A stretch of DNA of 64,000 bases from Paramacrobiotus metropolitanus (GCF_019649055.1 NW_026570232.1:186001-250000), one strand, 5' to 3'. Counted from the first letter of the stretch, positions 40,397 through 50,550 are shown. Notes: generated from the letters alone by a model not told the origin. Program-made: numbers and translations.

Positions 40397-41310
40397 ATGT
40401 CTAAGCTGCTACCTGGTCACCCCCCCGTTGACACTTCCGCTGCCTTGGAATTGTGGAAAGCGAACGCGCGCCTCACTGATCTTCCCGAGCCTAACTTTCG
40501 GAAGTTACAACGGTCCTGGGATTTACCGCTGTGTAATGCATCGCTATCGACACTTCTGGACGTTTTCCGCCATGACGAAGTAATAGGGCTCGACTCCTGG
40601 GTCAGTCGACTCCAGAAGCCGGGTTATGGCTGAATGCCTTGCCCTCCGCGCATATCGGTAATCTTCTCGACGATGACACCGTAATGATATCGATCGGGCT
40701 GAGACTGGGAGCTGCAATCTGTGAGCCTCATCTGTGCGCTAAATGCAACAAGCCGGTCGACGTACGGCCATCACGGCTTATCCTGCTCTTTTCGGCCGGA
40801 AGACATGCTCGCCACGGTGGCTTAAACAGTATTGTGTGTAGAGCGTTGGTATCAGCAGGCATCCCCGCCAAAGTGGAACCCCGGGGAACTTCCCACACGT
40901 CAGATAGACGTCCAGATGGTTGCACCACCTTCGCTTGGAAACGCGGGATGTGCTTGGCATGGGACGTGACATGTGTGGACACTGTCGCTGTGTCACACCT
41001 ACGATCAACATCAACGACAGCAGGATCCGCTGCCGCACAAGCGGAAGAGAAGAAAGTGCGATTTTATTTGTATCTGGACGGTAGATACATTTTCGCACCG
41101 CTGGCTTTCGAAACACTTGGCCCATGGGAAAGTCAGCTACCCGTTTAGTGAAAGAAATTGGCAAGCGGCTTCAGCAGCACACGGGAGAGCCACGCTCGCA
41201 CGAATTTCTCCGCCAGCGACTGTCACTGGAAATCCAGCGAGGAAACGCCGCTTCCGTGCTCGGAACAATGGAAGGAGCGGCGTCATTAAACGAAATTTTG
41301 TTTTTATGAT
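40397..41310 (+). mobile_element. 3' end of a non-LTR retrotransposon ORF, frameshifted
   Basis: Three frames in series give one protein tail. The first ends at 40633; the second (40633-41148) contains LNALPSAHIGNLLDDD, a C-x2-C...H-like knuckle, RRPDGCTTFAWKRG and AWDVTCVDT; the third (from 41120) reads KEIGKRLQQHTGEPRSHEFL and ends GTMEGAASLNEILFL. The RPDG...WDvT pair is the catalytic core of a PD-(D/E)xK-like nuclease domain common at the C-terminus of invertebrate retrotransposon reverse transcriptases. Frameshifts near 40630 and 41125 and the missing polymerase show it is a dead 5'-truncated copy. Confidence 0.75.
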
Positions 41311-41425
41311 TACCTGTTTATAACTGTGATGTTACCGCGTTTCAATGAAATAAAATATAATGTATTTCTAATTTCTTCATATAACCAAAAATGCACGCGC
41401 TGACACCCTACGTAATCGTTAGAAT

Positions 41426-42262
41426 TTAAACATTAAAAAAACAACCAAATTCCCGGTCCTCCCTCGGGTTAAAAGGTAACGTGCTCAAAACAGCCGTAGC
41501 ATTTCCCTTAACAACAGCAAGGCTGAATCGCTGCTTAAGAAAAGCAGTAGAACGTGCTTCTCCAGTCAAATCCCGAATTTTACGACCCATAAAATGTAAA
41601 AATTCACTTAAAGCCGGACCAAAAAACTCCAAGGGTTTCCATTACTAGAGGGTAAAAAGGTATCCGTATTCCAAAACGAATACTTCCCACGCTTCGCATT
41701 TTCAGCCAGCTGGGCCACGCTGCCACATTTCTTGGAGCTTCCAGTGACATGAGAGTCAGCAACCGTACACCAGCTGGTTACATCCCAAACGATCGGTTTT
41801 CCTTGTCTTACTGGTATCAGTGTCATCCCATCCGGTCTTTGTGCGGTGGTTGATGACAAGCCGTTTGGTTCCATCTCACAAGGAAAACCAGCGCTTTCAC
41901 AACAGTTTTTCGCGATGCTGTTCATTTCTTTATGTCTCGCCCATCGTCCTTTAGTCGTTTGGTTGCAGGATAGTCCATGATGGCCGTTGCTTTCGACTTG
42001 TTTACCACATGCGTTGCAGTTGTGCGCCACCACTACTGGTAAACCAAATCGCAAACCAACACCGATACGTACATCTTCATCCTTCAGGAATGTCCCCAAA
42101 CAAGGTGCGGGGTAACGCATTCAGCCAGGCTCCCGAATCTCTGTTTAAAGCTGACAGCAAAACCGCCCTGGCGCGCTCATTACCTTCGGTAGACGACATT
42201 AATGTGGATATGTCCCGTTCGATCACTGGCGTGTCCCAGGCGTACTGGCGTGTTCGATCACT
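41426..42262 (-). mobile_element. Second retrotransposon 3' end, divergent family member, frameshifted
   Basis: The minus strand gives SGAWLNALP, then CLGTFLKDEDVRIGVGLRFG, a CxxC knuckle with GHHGLSC, RWARHKEMNSIAKNCC, QRPDGMTLIPV, VWDVTSW, and a tail FLKQRFSLAVVKGNATAVLS. It is the same domain layout as the copy at 40.4-41.3 kb but clearly a different subfamily. At least two frameshifts (near 42110 and 41630). The two copies are tail to tail, 116 bp apart. Its 5' edge is inside the inverted membrane-module copy. Confidence 0.75.
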
Positions 42263-42263
42263 T

Positions 42264-42985
42264 GGCTTTTTTGGTTCATATTCCGCCATTGTGGTGACAA
42301 CTTTTTAATGCGTTCAATTCCACCTCCAGAGATGCGGAAACAAGGAACTGGGCTAACATGGGAGTTCTGTTATCTGGCATCGTTCTTAGTTCCATTATCC
42401 GTGTATTTTTGATATACATCTGGTCACCCCGTATTCCACTAAGAATCTTCAACGGCCATACTAATCGTGTTCTTGTGGAGATTGAGGGAGAATTTGGAAA
42501 ACCACGCCTAGCGAGAGTCTGTAAATCGTTTTGCCGATGCTGCGACTGCTTGCCGGCTGGAGCGCGCCGACTGCTTTGCGGATGCTGCTCATGTCTGACA
42601 GACTATAAAAAGCAGAAAATCAAATTTGTACTTGGGATCCGGAGGAACTTTCGCAAGACCGGTGGAGCTCAAGAAAGGCGTACTGAAAGTTTCAGTTTGC
42701 AAAGAAGGTCGGGAAAATAGTGGCTTTATTAGACTGGATCAATTGGAATATTTTCAGACCACAATTAACGACTACGGATCCAGCCGTAATTTTGATATTG
42801 TTGCGACGGGTGTTAAAAATGGTCCGGTCATTGCAAAATGGGTAGTTCCACCTTATATTGCCAGTAAGTGTTTTTGCCATTCGTAATTGTCTTATTGATA
42901 ACCGATTCGCATTCTTCCACGGCATCGTTAGTCGTTACATAGCTGATAATGTGTTTTGTTTCTCTACTGCAGGGATTAATGGGAC
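42264..42985 (+). pseudogene. Inverted partial copy of the cysteine-rich membrane module
   Basis: This segment is the reverse-oriented counterpart of 46967-47735. It translates to MGVLLSGIVLSSIIRVFLIY, then WSPRIPL, VEIEGEFGKPRLARV, a CRCCDCLPAGARRLLCGCCS block and, after a frame change near 42630, KKGVLKVSVCKEGRENSGF and NGPVIAKWVVPPYIA, followed by the same donor and, at 42971, the same acceptor. It lacks the N-terminal part of the gene at 46949-49125, has one fewer cysteine-rich repeat unit, and abuts retrotransposon DNA at 42262. It looks like a broken relative, not a working gene. Confidence 0.75.
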
Positions 42986-43154
42986 GCATATATCTGGGCA
43001 CCGGTTAATGACTTGATGAGTGTATGATGCGCTGTACTTGTCGAATAACGTCCTAAATACCAAATGATCCCCCGTAAACGACTCATCTGGGACCGGATGC
43101 CCATGCCGGCACAAACTGGCAACGGACATGTAATTTGCCGCATTACGCCATCCT

Positions 43155-43712
43155 GATGGTGGTGATGACGGTGTGTTGCTGGCTGCCGGCATCTTCACGC
43201 GGCGACAACGAGAAAATCTCCAGCTCCACTATATCGCTACCACCAGATGATAATGTAAATTATCCCGCCATGTGCGGGAGCCTGTTTGACGATGCTTAGC
43301 AGAACGTCAGCGGCTTCTTCCATACACCGTGGCTGGACCGGTCATTTTGCTCCTATCCGCAGCGCATTCACTCCGCGCTAGACGATCCACTGCAGGAATG
43401 CGTACCGACCAGTGCCAGTATTCTGGAGGATTTTTTATTCATGTGTGATGTAACACCCGGACGCCGATCGCGGGCTAACTACCGGCGCTGGCGACTGCCG
43501 TTCTGCGCTGACTACTCCGTGGAGCGCATATTCGGCAATTACGATGATTGTCTCTTCAAGGAAGACCGAGCAAACTGCCGGAAGTGCGTAGAGAATGTCT
43601 ATAACATTGATCAGTATGCCAAGTTCGTTTATTGCCACTTTGTCAAAGATATTCTGGCGCGTTTCGACTGCGAGACGCCGTTTTCTGTGAAATGGAATTG
43701 CAGCCACTGCCA
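43155..43712 (+). pseudogene. NALF (FAM155/NLF-1)-like first exon with an internal stop
   Basis: From ATG 43155 the frame has a hydrophobic start (MVVMTVCCWLPASS), an in-frame TAG at 43296-43298, then continues to a donor at 43713. The part after the stop contains WRLPFCADYSVERIFGN, CRKCVENVYNIDQYAKF and FSVKWNCSHCQ. Cysteine spacing and the C-x2-CVE-x-Y-x2-(I/Y)D pattern match NALF1/2, the auxiliary factor of the NALCN sodium-leak channel. The expected following exon (with the YKAWLC block) is not found in the next kilobase. A read-through or a start after the stop cannot be excluded, but a broken gene is more likely. Confidence 0.5.
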
Positions 43713-44491
43713 GGTAAAATATTTAGTAATCGTTATGTATTTATCTATTTTCCATATTTAACTATCTATATTTAACGAATTATAAAATCGTATCGCAATC
43801 ATTCTAATTAGTTACTACAGCTTATGTTTACGAATCCATGTACATGGTTCGCACATCAAGTTTTTTGTATGAAAATCCAAAGTCAAAAAAGTATGAAGTG
43901 AAACAAAGGTTGAATAGCGGACGGATACTGTCTAATATAACTCAAAGCCGATTCACTCAATGGTGTCCTTGTCCTGTAACGCAGCGATCGCGTCATCCTG
44001 GCGTTTGCAAAATTAAAGCAGCACTTTTCATATGCGGAATGTAATATCAGCATATGATGAATGTTTAGCCAGCGCAAACGGACAGATCGTAATTCAAGCG
44101 ATGACCTTTTATTGATCACTTTTTAACAATTGCGGCGCGCAGCCGTCGGTTGGAAAATGGAGAAAAATATGTGATTTATACTTGTCGTGTTGACTTTACT
44201 GACAGTTGATATAGGGTTTTGTGCACACTTGAAAACAGGGCAAACAAAAGGGAAGTAACTCAGCTGGCGGACTGCAGCAGCCGCGTGTTGCTGATAAGAC
44301 TTACACACCATGCACACACACTAGCCGGCTTGCCGAAAAATCGAAGCAGCCCCATGTTTGCCGTAAACAGTAACGTCGTGAAATATCCGGCTGGATATAT
44401 TTTGTTTGGCTTCCAAGGGGGGAAGATTTGTTCCCTGCCTGTCCATGTATGTGCTGGAAATGTGTTGAACGGACGGGCCAAATCAGGTTGC

Positions 44492-44593
44492 GTGTAGTCC
44501 GGGTTCACGTCAGTAGTACTCGGTGAATAATGCAGGCATTGTACAATGCCTGCATTATTCACCGAGTACTACTGACGTGAACCCGGACTACAC
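44492..44593. repeat. Perfect 102-bp palindrome with no loop
   Basis: The 51 bases from 44492 are exactly reverse-complementary to 44543-44593, around a GTAC centre. The left arm begins GTGTAGTCCGGGTTCACGTC. Immediately next to it is another inverted-repeat unit at 44597-44700. The region 43713-45375 otherwise shows no supportable gene. Confidence 0.95.
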
Positions 44594-44596
44594 TAC

Positions 44597-44700
44597 CCGG
44601 TAATATATATCTATATATCATGTACACGACATCCCGGAAATGCGTGAAGACGGAGTGGCTTATTTTTCCCGGTTTGATACATATAGATATATATTACCGG
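44597..44700. repeat. 104-bp inverted-repeat unit with 24-26-bp arms
   Basis: The left end is CCGGTAATATATATCTATAT and the right end is its reverse complement with one small insertion, closing in ATTACCGG. The interior of about 54 bp is single-copy here. Its size suggests a MITE remnant. Confidence 0.85.
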
Positions 44701-45115
44701 ATTTGTGCATGCTATAGAAATTTCTCTGGTACTGGACTTATATCCGCGGATCTACCGGCTTTAAGCAATTACTGAGTCAGCTATAGGCATCCAGTTAACA
44801 GGAAAAATGTGTGATTTGTTAAGTCATACTCAGTATTTCACACTCCAGAAATCAGCCATATCGAGAAATTCCCTAGCGGGCACATCCGGATTTGAACGGA
44901 GCACAGCGCACTGCTGTCCATATATACTTAATACCCGAAATTACATGAGAACATGGCAAAACTATTGAATTCTCTTCTTTCTTAATTTTTAGTAAGTTCC
45001 AGGTGTATAAAGTGGCCTCGCTGATTAAATAGAGTGTGAGAGTGTGGTCTCTTGAACTGTATATTACTCTATTTATTTTTGTACAGCTAACAAATTATTA
45101 GTTTTTGTTTAATTA

Positions 45116-45220
45116 CTGTAGTATCTGCAGTTATCCGATTCACAAAAAAATATAATAATCCCGAAAATTTTTCGGGATTATTATTTTTTTTTCTGAATCG
45201 GATAACTGCAGATACTACAG
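45116..45220. repeat. 105-bp near-perfect palindrome
   Basis: Arms of about 52 bp begin CTGTAGTATCTGCAGTTATC and meet at CCCGAAAATTTTTCGGG; only a mismatch and a small length difference in an A-run separate the arms. Confidence 0.9.
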
Positions 45221-45375
45221 TTTTGCAATTGCTTGTAGATAATTGAGAAATCCGTTCGACGTTATAACGGAACAAAAACAAGATGCCTGAGGTCTGAGCG
45301 TCCATTCGCGAAACTTAGCCGTCAATCTCGCCTTTGGAAAAGCGTAATATCGCTATACTTCTATACATCTTGTGA

Positions 45376-46270
45376 ATTACTTTGTACAAATTTGGTTTGG
45401 AAGCGCTCAGTGGGTCCATCATTGCATTAGCCACCAGTCGCTACGATTACGATGCCATTCGCACCAATACCACTGCAAAGACATTCGAAAGAGTCGGTTT
45501 GTTGGTCGCTCTCAACCAGGCGCTGAAGTGTGTCGGATCCATTCTGATTGCTCCGCTAATACAACGGTTTCCCCCGAAAACCGTCCTCACCGCCGCCGTA
45601 TTCGTTTTTTGGACTTTTTACAGCAATTTTGTTAATTGTTAACGCAGCAACAGGTGGGTACATTAAGCCGGCAGACTGGGAGGAAAAGCACAAGAAAGGG
45701 GATTATTCGTATTAAGGAACATATTATACGGATGGTATTATCCCGATTTACTGCGTAACCGGCATCGCGTACGGCATGGTGGAGTTAATTCGGCGCGTCG
45801 TTCTCAAAGACATATTGTCGGTGGGGATGTGAAGGAGCTGATCCGGATGGATTCACTACCTAGTCCATATTCGCTACGAAGTTAGCGGCACATTGGGCGC
45901 ATTTGCCACCGCGCTGGCATTAATTCCAGCTCTGGGGAACAACATGTCCTTCATTATCACACCACTTTTGTACACCGCTGCAGCAATCACCTGGTGGTTT
46001 ATTTCCGATTTAGGATTCCAGAAGAAAAAACTGGGCAAGCTCGAACAACAAGCCAGCTATATTAAAGCCATCGTAGGGGGATTTTATCTGTTTGCTGCGT
46101 CCATATGGACGAGCAAAAATAATATTCACCAGCTGGAAATTTATATGGCTGCTTAACAGTTATGCGGTTGCTTTGTACGGTCACCGGTCTTTGTAGAATG
46201 CTTTAGCACCTGTCATATTGCCAAACGATATTTAGGAGAGTCGGCATGGTCGCAAGTTGTGGTCAGCGGG
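45376..46270 (+). pseudogene. Decayed MFS transporter of fungal type
   Basis: Reading across three frames gives an MFS-like membrane protein: KFGLEALSGSIIALATSRYD, TFERVGLLVALNQALKCVGS, then TDGIIPIYCVTGIAYGMVEL with GGDVKELIRMD, then ALALIPALGNNMSFIITP, FISDLGFQKKKLGKLEQQ, YIKAIVGGFYLFAASIW, and finally RYLGESAWSQVVVSGS. This segment order is one I associate with a large fungal MFS family. A TAA at 45713-45715 interrupts the frame where Tyr would fit, and frameshifts occur near 45650, 45860 and 46120. I see no introns. Fungal affinity is from memory and needs a search. Confidence 0.6.
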
Positions 46271-46393
46271 TCCGGTATCTCCACCGGGCGCGGTCATGGC
46301 GTTCCCGTACTCAACGCACATAATAATACACAAGTATGCCATATTTTTAACATTGTGGTGGCTTAATTGGACAAAGTTTACGCGGCCTACAGC

Positions 46394-46640
46394 CATGGTC
46401 TGTGTATAATAGTCCGTATTCTGGTTCGAAATCCCTAAAATCCAAGCGTGCTGGGTTGCTACGCGGTGTATTGGGTCTTTAGTATACGCTCTGTATACTG
46501 ATACACTGTCGGTTCGAACAAGAATACGGACTTCAGTATACAGAGCGTATACTAAAGACCCCATACACCGCGTAGCAACCCAGCACGCTTGGATTTTAGG
46601 GATTTCGAACCAGAATGCGGACTATTATACACAGACCATG
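46394..46640. repeat. 247-bp foldback with arms of about 108 bp
   Basis: The left arm (46394-46502, beginning CATGGTCTGTGTATAATAGT) pairs with 46533-46640 with two mismatches. The 30-bp spacer contains GGTTCGAACAAGAATACGGA, itself a diverged inverted copy of a segment near the outer end of the left arm. It lies between the MFS remnant and the chimeric membrane-protein gene; the rest of 46270-46948 shows no gene. Confidence 0.9.
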
Positions 46641-46948
46641 CTACAGCTGAACAAAGTATTGTAATCCGACACGCGCACGAGCTCACCAGAGTAAGTATTT
46701 TTATTGACAATTAATCACCAGTCAAATCACTGGGAACACGTCGAGAACAACAAACCAAAATCCGAAACCAAAGCATCTCAAAACAGTGGGTTAAGAATAA
46801 GCACAAGCCAGTCACATTGAAAATTTTGTTAACAAAACAAGATTCATTTCTCTTCAAGTTGTCCGTAACATCGAAGTTCCAAGATCGGACACCGCAATGC
46901 CCCGTTGAATTTCAACTGATAGACGCTAGCGTATTCAGTTAGTAATTG

Positions 46949-49125
46949 CTATTCAATGCTTTCTGCTTCATTAATCCCTGCAGTAGAGAAACAAAACACA
47001 TCATCAGCTATGTAACGACTAACGATGCCGTGGAAGAATGCGAACCTGCTATCAATAAGACAATTACGAATGGCAAAAACACTTACTGGCAATATAAGGT
47101 GGAACTACCCATTTTGCAATGACCGGACCATTTTTAACACCCGTCGCAACAATATCGAAATTACGGTTGGATCCATAGTCGTTAATTGTGGTCTCAAAAT
47201 ATTCCACTTGATCCAGTCTAATAAAGCCACTATTTTCCCGACCTTCTTTGCAAACTGAAACTTTCAGTACGCCTTTCTTGAGCTCCACCGGTCTTGCGAA
47301 AGTTCCTCCGGATCCAAGTACAAATTTGATTTTCTGCTTTTTATAGTCTGTCAGACATGAGCAGCATCCGCAAAGCAGTCGGCGCGCTCCAGCCGGCAAG
47401 CAGTCGCAGCAAAACAATCTGCGCACTCTTGCCGGCATGCAGTTGCAGCAATGGCAAAACAATTTACGGACTCTCGCTAGGCGTGGTTTTCCAAATTCTC
47501 CCTCAATCTCCACGAGAACACGATTAGTATGCCCGTTGAAGATGCTTAGTGGAATCCGGGGTGACCAGATGTATATCAAAAATACACGGATAATGGAACT
47601 AAGAACGATGCCAGATAACAGAACTCCCATGTTAGCCAAGTTCCTGGTTTCTGCATCCCTGGCGGTGGAATTGATGGAATTAAAAAGCTCAGTCACCACA
47701 ATGGCGGAATATGAACCCAAAAATGCCAAGTGTATCATCTGGATTTGTTCAAAAATGGGCATATCGAACGCATGTGTTGGGTGAACTGCAGTCATTAAGA
47801 TGTCAGTAAGTCTATCCAACAGGAAAATAAATACGAAAAAAGTAATAATTCGTTTCCAAATAATTAAACGTCTCAGATAATCCAATCGCAGCGCCTGGCG
47901 TTCTTCTTTGTGCTGACGCAAAGGTGGCTGGTTGAAGGAAGTCCGCGCACTGTGGAAACTGGCTTGCAAAGTATTCTCATCACGATCCAATGCTGCTTCT
48001 CGTCGCGCTTGCTTCTCCAGGCTTTTCACGCGGTCCGCGACAAAAAACGGTCTAAAAGCAAAAAAATGGTAACTTAAGAATATGGTAAATTCCGTGCGGA
48101 ACAACATTACCGCCCATGATCAGGACTTTCCGTGGCAGACAGAACAGGAGACAAAAGCCACTCGTGCAACTGCTGCAAGCTCCCTTCTGCGCCGCGCATC
48201 GGGGTCCCGTGGGCGACCCTCTCGAAGGGTTGCTGATCCTGTACGGTCAGTACGTTGTGCTGAATAGTGGTGCTGGTCACCGATGACATACGCTGCAGAC
48301 CATTGCTGCGCATGCGGTTGAGCGTGGCCAGATCAAAATTTCCAACAATGTGGTACTCTTTCCCGCGTTTAACGTACACCTCCTCAACAGCCGGCGCACT
48401 AGGCTGCGGATGAGGATCCGACGGAAGAGCGCGGGTGGATAGCTGGTTAGCTGCAACAGTAAGGCCTTTAGATTGCTGTCTTATTTCAGGGGCAATAAAC
48501 AAGGAATAAAACAAATAAAAAAGAATAAAAAATGACAAGGAATAAAAAAATAACAATAACAGCACAACAATAATAATAAATAAGCACATTTTCACAATAT
48601 GTAGCACTGTGCACTGTAGCTCCCTCGATTTATACCCTTGCAATATGCATCTTGTAGATCTAACGCGCCAAATGGCTGACTGACAAGATAACGGACAACC
48701 GCAATCACAAACTCGGGTCCCTGGCGCTCGTTTTACTGCACAATCGAAAGTAACTGCGGAAGAAACAGTGAGAATTTACCTCGATTTCCATAGTTCGTCT
48801 GTGCAAAAGCGTCCGTATAGTGCGCCGTATGCGGTTCTCCGATCAGCGATGTCTGCACGCAAGTGGTGGCGACCGCGGTGCGACGGCGATAATCCGTTGT
48901 GTCGGGAATTTCGCGGAACGGTGCTGCCACTGGGAACCGGAACGGATTACTAGCGTGGTTCGGCATTCTGTCGTCCACGTCCACATTTCTCGAATGTGGC
49001 TGCAACGCATGACTTCCCCATCCACCGCCAGCCACTTGGCCACCGAGATCCGCCGTGGGAGGCGGGCTGAAGAAGATTTCGTTCTGGAAAACGGTGGAAC
49101 GAGTGCTTTTGCTGCCGCTAATCAT
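46949..49125 (-). CDS. Chimeric 559-aa protein: duplicated N-terminus fused to a 3-TM cysteine-rich module
   Basis: Four coding exons (48780-49125, 48111-48450, 47087-48051, 46949-46977) join in frame. Residues 1 to about 285 copy the unknown protein at 30437-32643. From IIWKRIITFFVFIFLLDRL on, the sequence differs: three predicted TM helices (that one, MIHLAFLGSYSAIVVTELF, MGVLLSGIVLSSIIRVFLIY), a conserved-looking WSPRIPL...VLVEIEGEF segment, a repeated cysteine block (CHCCNCMP..., CCDCLPAGARR, CGCCSC), a GSGGTF loop and a soluble C-terminus (SVCKEGRENSGFIRLDQVEY). The final exon adds only RINEAESIE. I do not recognise the module. A separate inverted copy without this N-terminus (42264-42985) suggests the module once stood alone. 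The frame is intact through all exons, so it may be expressed. Confidence 0.65.
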
Positions 49126-50535
49126 TTTCGGATTTTCCAGCAAAAGTCGCAAAACTGCAAGACAATTATTAAGAAAACTGAAGTACCTCGGAGTCTGCCG
49201 GAGGAGCAGTTGCTTCGGTGCCAGAACGATGCACTGAACCGAATCGCCGTCGTGGCCGCGGTTCGCGAGGATTCATTATTGCTGATGGTGCGAAAATTCA
49301 CGCAATGGGCTGTATTTCACTCTTCCAGGATCTCACGCACAATGGACCAGCAACAGAATTTCCACCAATCTCAGTGCATAAGGATTTAAAAATTCCTAAC
49401 TGCAACGTCACCGAGACAAACAAATACTAACTAAAAGTCTAAAACCATTCAGGCACAACGCATTTTTCGTAAACAACAAGCTCTAAAAAATAAAACAAAG
49501 CTGCGTAAAAGAAAGCAGCTGCAACGAGATCGAACTCGTTGGTGCAGGCATTCACTTCGACTTGGAACAGTTCAGATGGATCCTAGCGAAGAAATATTTC
49601 TACGGCCTGGCACCTGGTAGCCGTTTCAATGGGTTGCCGCTTGTATAAAACCGACCGCCATCGGCCGTTGTAAGGACATATATTGAAGACCCGCCCATGT
49701 GACGGCATGCGTCACTTTGTACGCACTACGAATTTTTTGTTTGTAAAACGATTGGCGACCCCTGGGTTCAACATTCTGTTATCATTGTGTTTATTTTTGC
49801 TCTGTTATATTGCTACGTTTATATAGATATATTTAAATATAAAAATGATTGGAATTGTGAAGAAACTTTCCAAAGGGCTGAAATAGTTATATTAAATTTT
49901 TGTAATAGAATAACCTTGCGGCGCAGATGGCCGTAAATGTCACGCTATTTTTGTACTTTGTCCTACACCGAAACTCGACCAACCAGCGTGCACTGTGCAC
50001 TTGCAGCATCTCACATTGCAGTGCAGTACGGTAATCGATCGATTTTTCATTTTTCCCCGTAAAATTTCTTGGCTTCCACTTTCCGTAACACAACATAAAT
50101 AAACCAGCAACAAACTCTTCTCCATTGTTCCCTACTGGTTACTGTTTTACTGTAGAATCGTGCAACGATTCATGGAAGTATTTGCATGCCTGTACAGATA
50201 GCCGTACTTGATACCTCCCAACTTCCCGTTTCTCGCTCCCCTTGGCCAGCAAGTGCCAAGTATTTACTATATCATGGAAGAGATTTATCTTTTTATGACA
50301 GCCTGACAAGTGACGGGTAAGTACTGTAACGTTCTCTTCCATTAACGCGTTTTGGAATCAGTTAAGAACTTAAGATTCAAGCAGACACTGACAAGTTTGA
50401 ATAAACCGTAATTTGATGATTTAATTTCGATTATGGTTGCACATGGAACTGGATTGTTGTTCTGTTTAGATTTTAGAAGACGAATTGCCTTAAACTGGGA
50501 GCACTGCCACTGGAGATAACTCAAATAAGTTCTCA
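47880..50535. repeat. Segmental duplication, right block
   Basis: Direct-orientation counterpart of about 31400-34020. It carries the 5' half of the chimeric gene, the untranslated 5' exon (ATG-like frame at 49276), and the intergenic region ending about 15 bp before the SREBP ATG at 50551. A conserved segment at 49535-49580 (also 33035-33080) contains GGTGCAGGCATTCACTTCGA and might be a further 5' exon on the minus strand. Confidence 0.9.
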
Positions 50536-50550
50536 ACAACCTCCATAAAC

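Noticed and set aside
40728-41164. Minus-strand frames across the retrotransposon fragment
   Set aside because: Shadows of the plus-strand RPDG...WDVT coding sequence.
43838-44044. 68-codon plus-strand frame after the NALF-like exon
   Set aside because: It follows an acceptor-like site but lacks the cysteine pattern expected of the next NALF exon.
46440-46530. GGTTCGAA motifs resembling a tRNA T-arm/B box
   Set aside because: No acceptor, D-arm or anticodon arm could be placed around them; they are part of the foldback arms.
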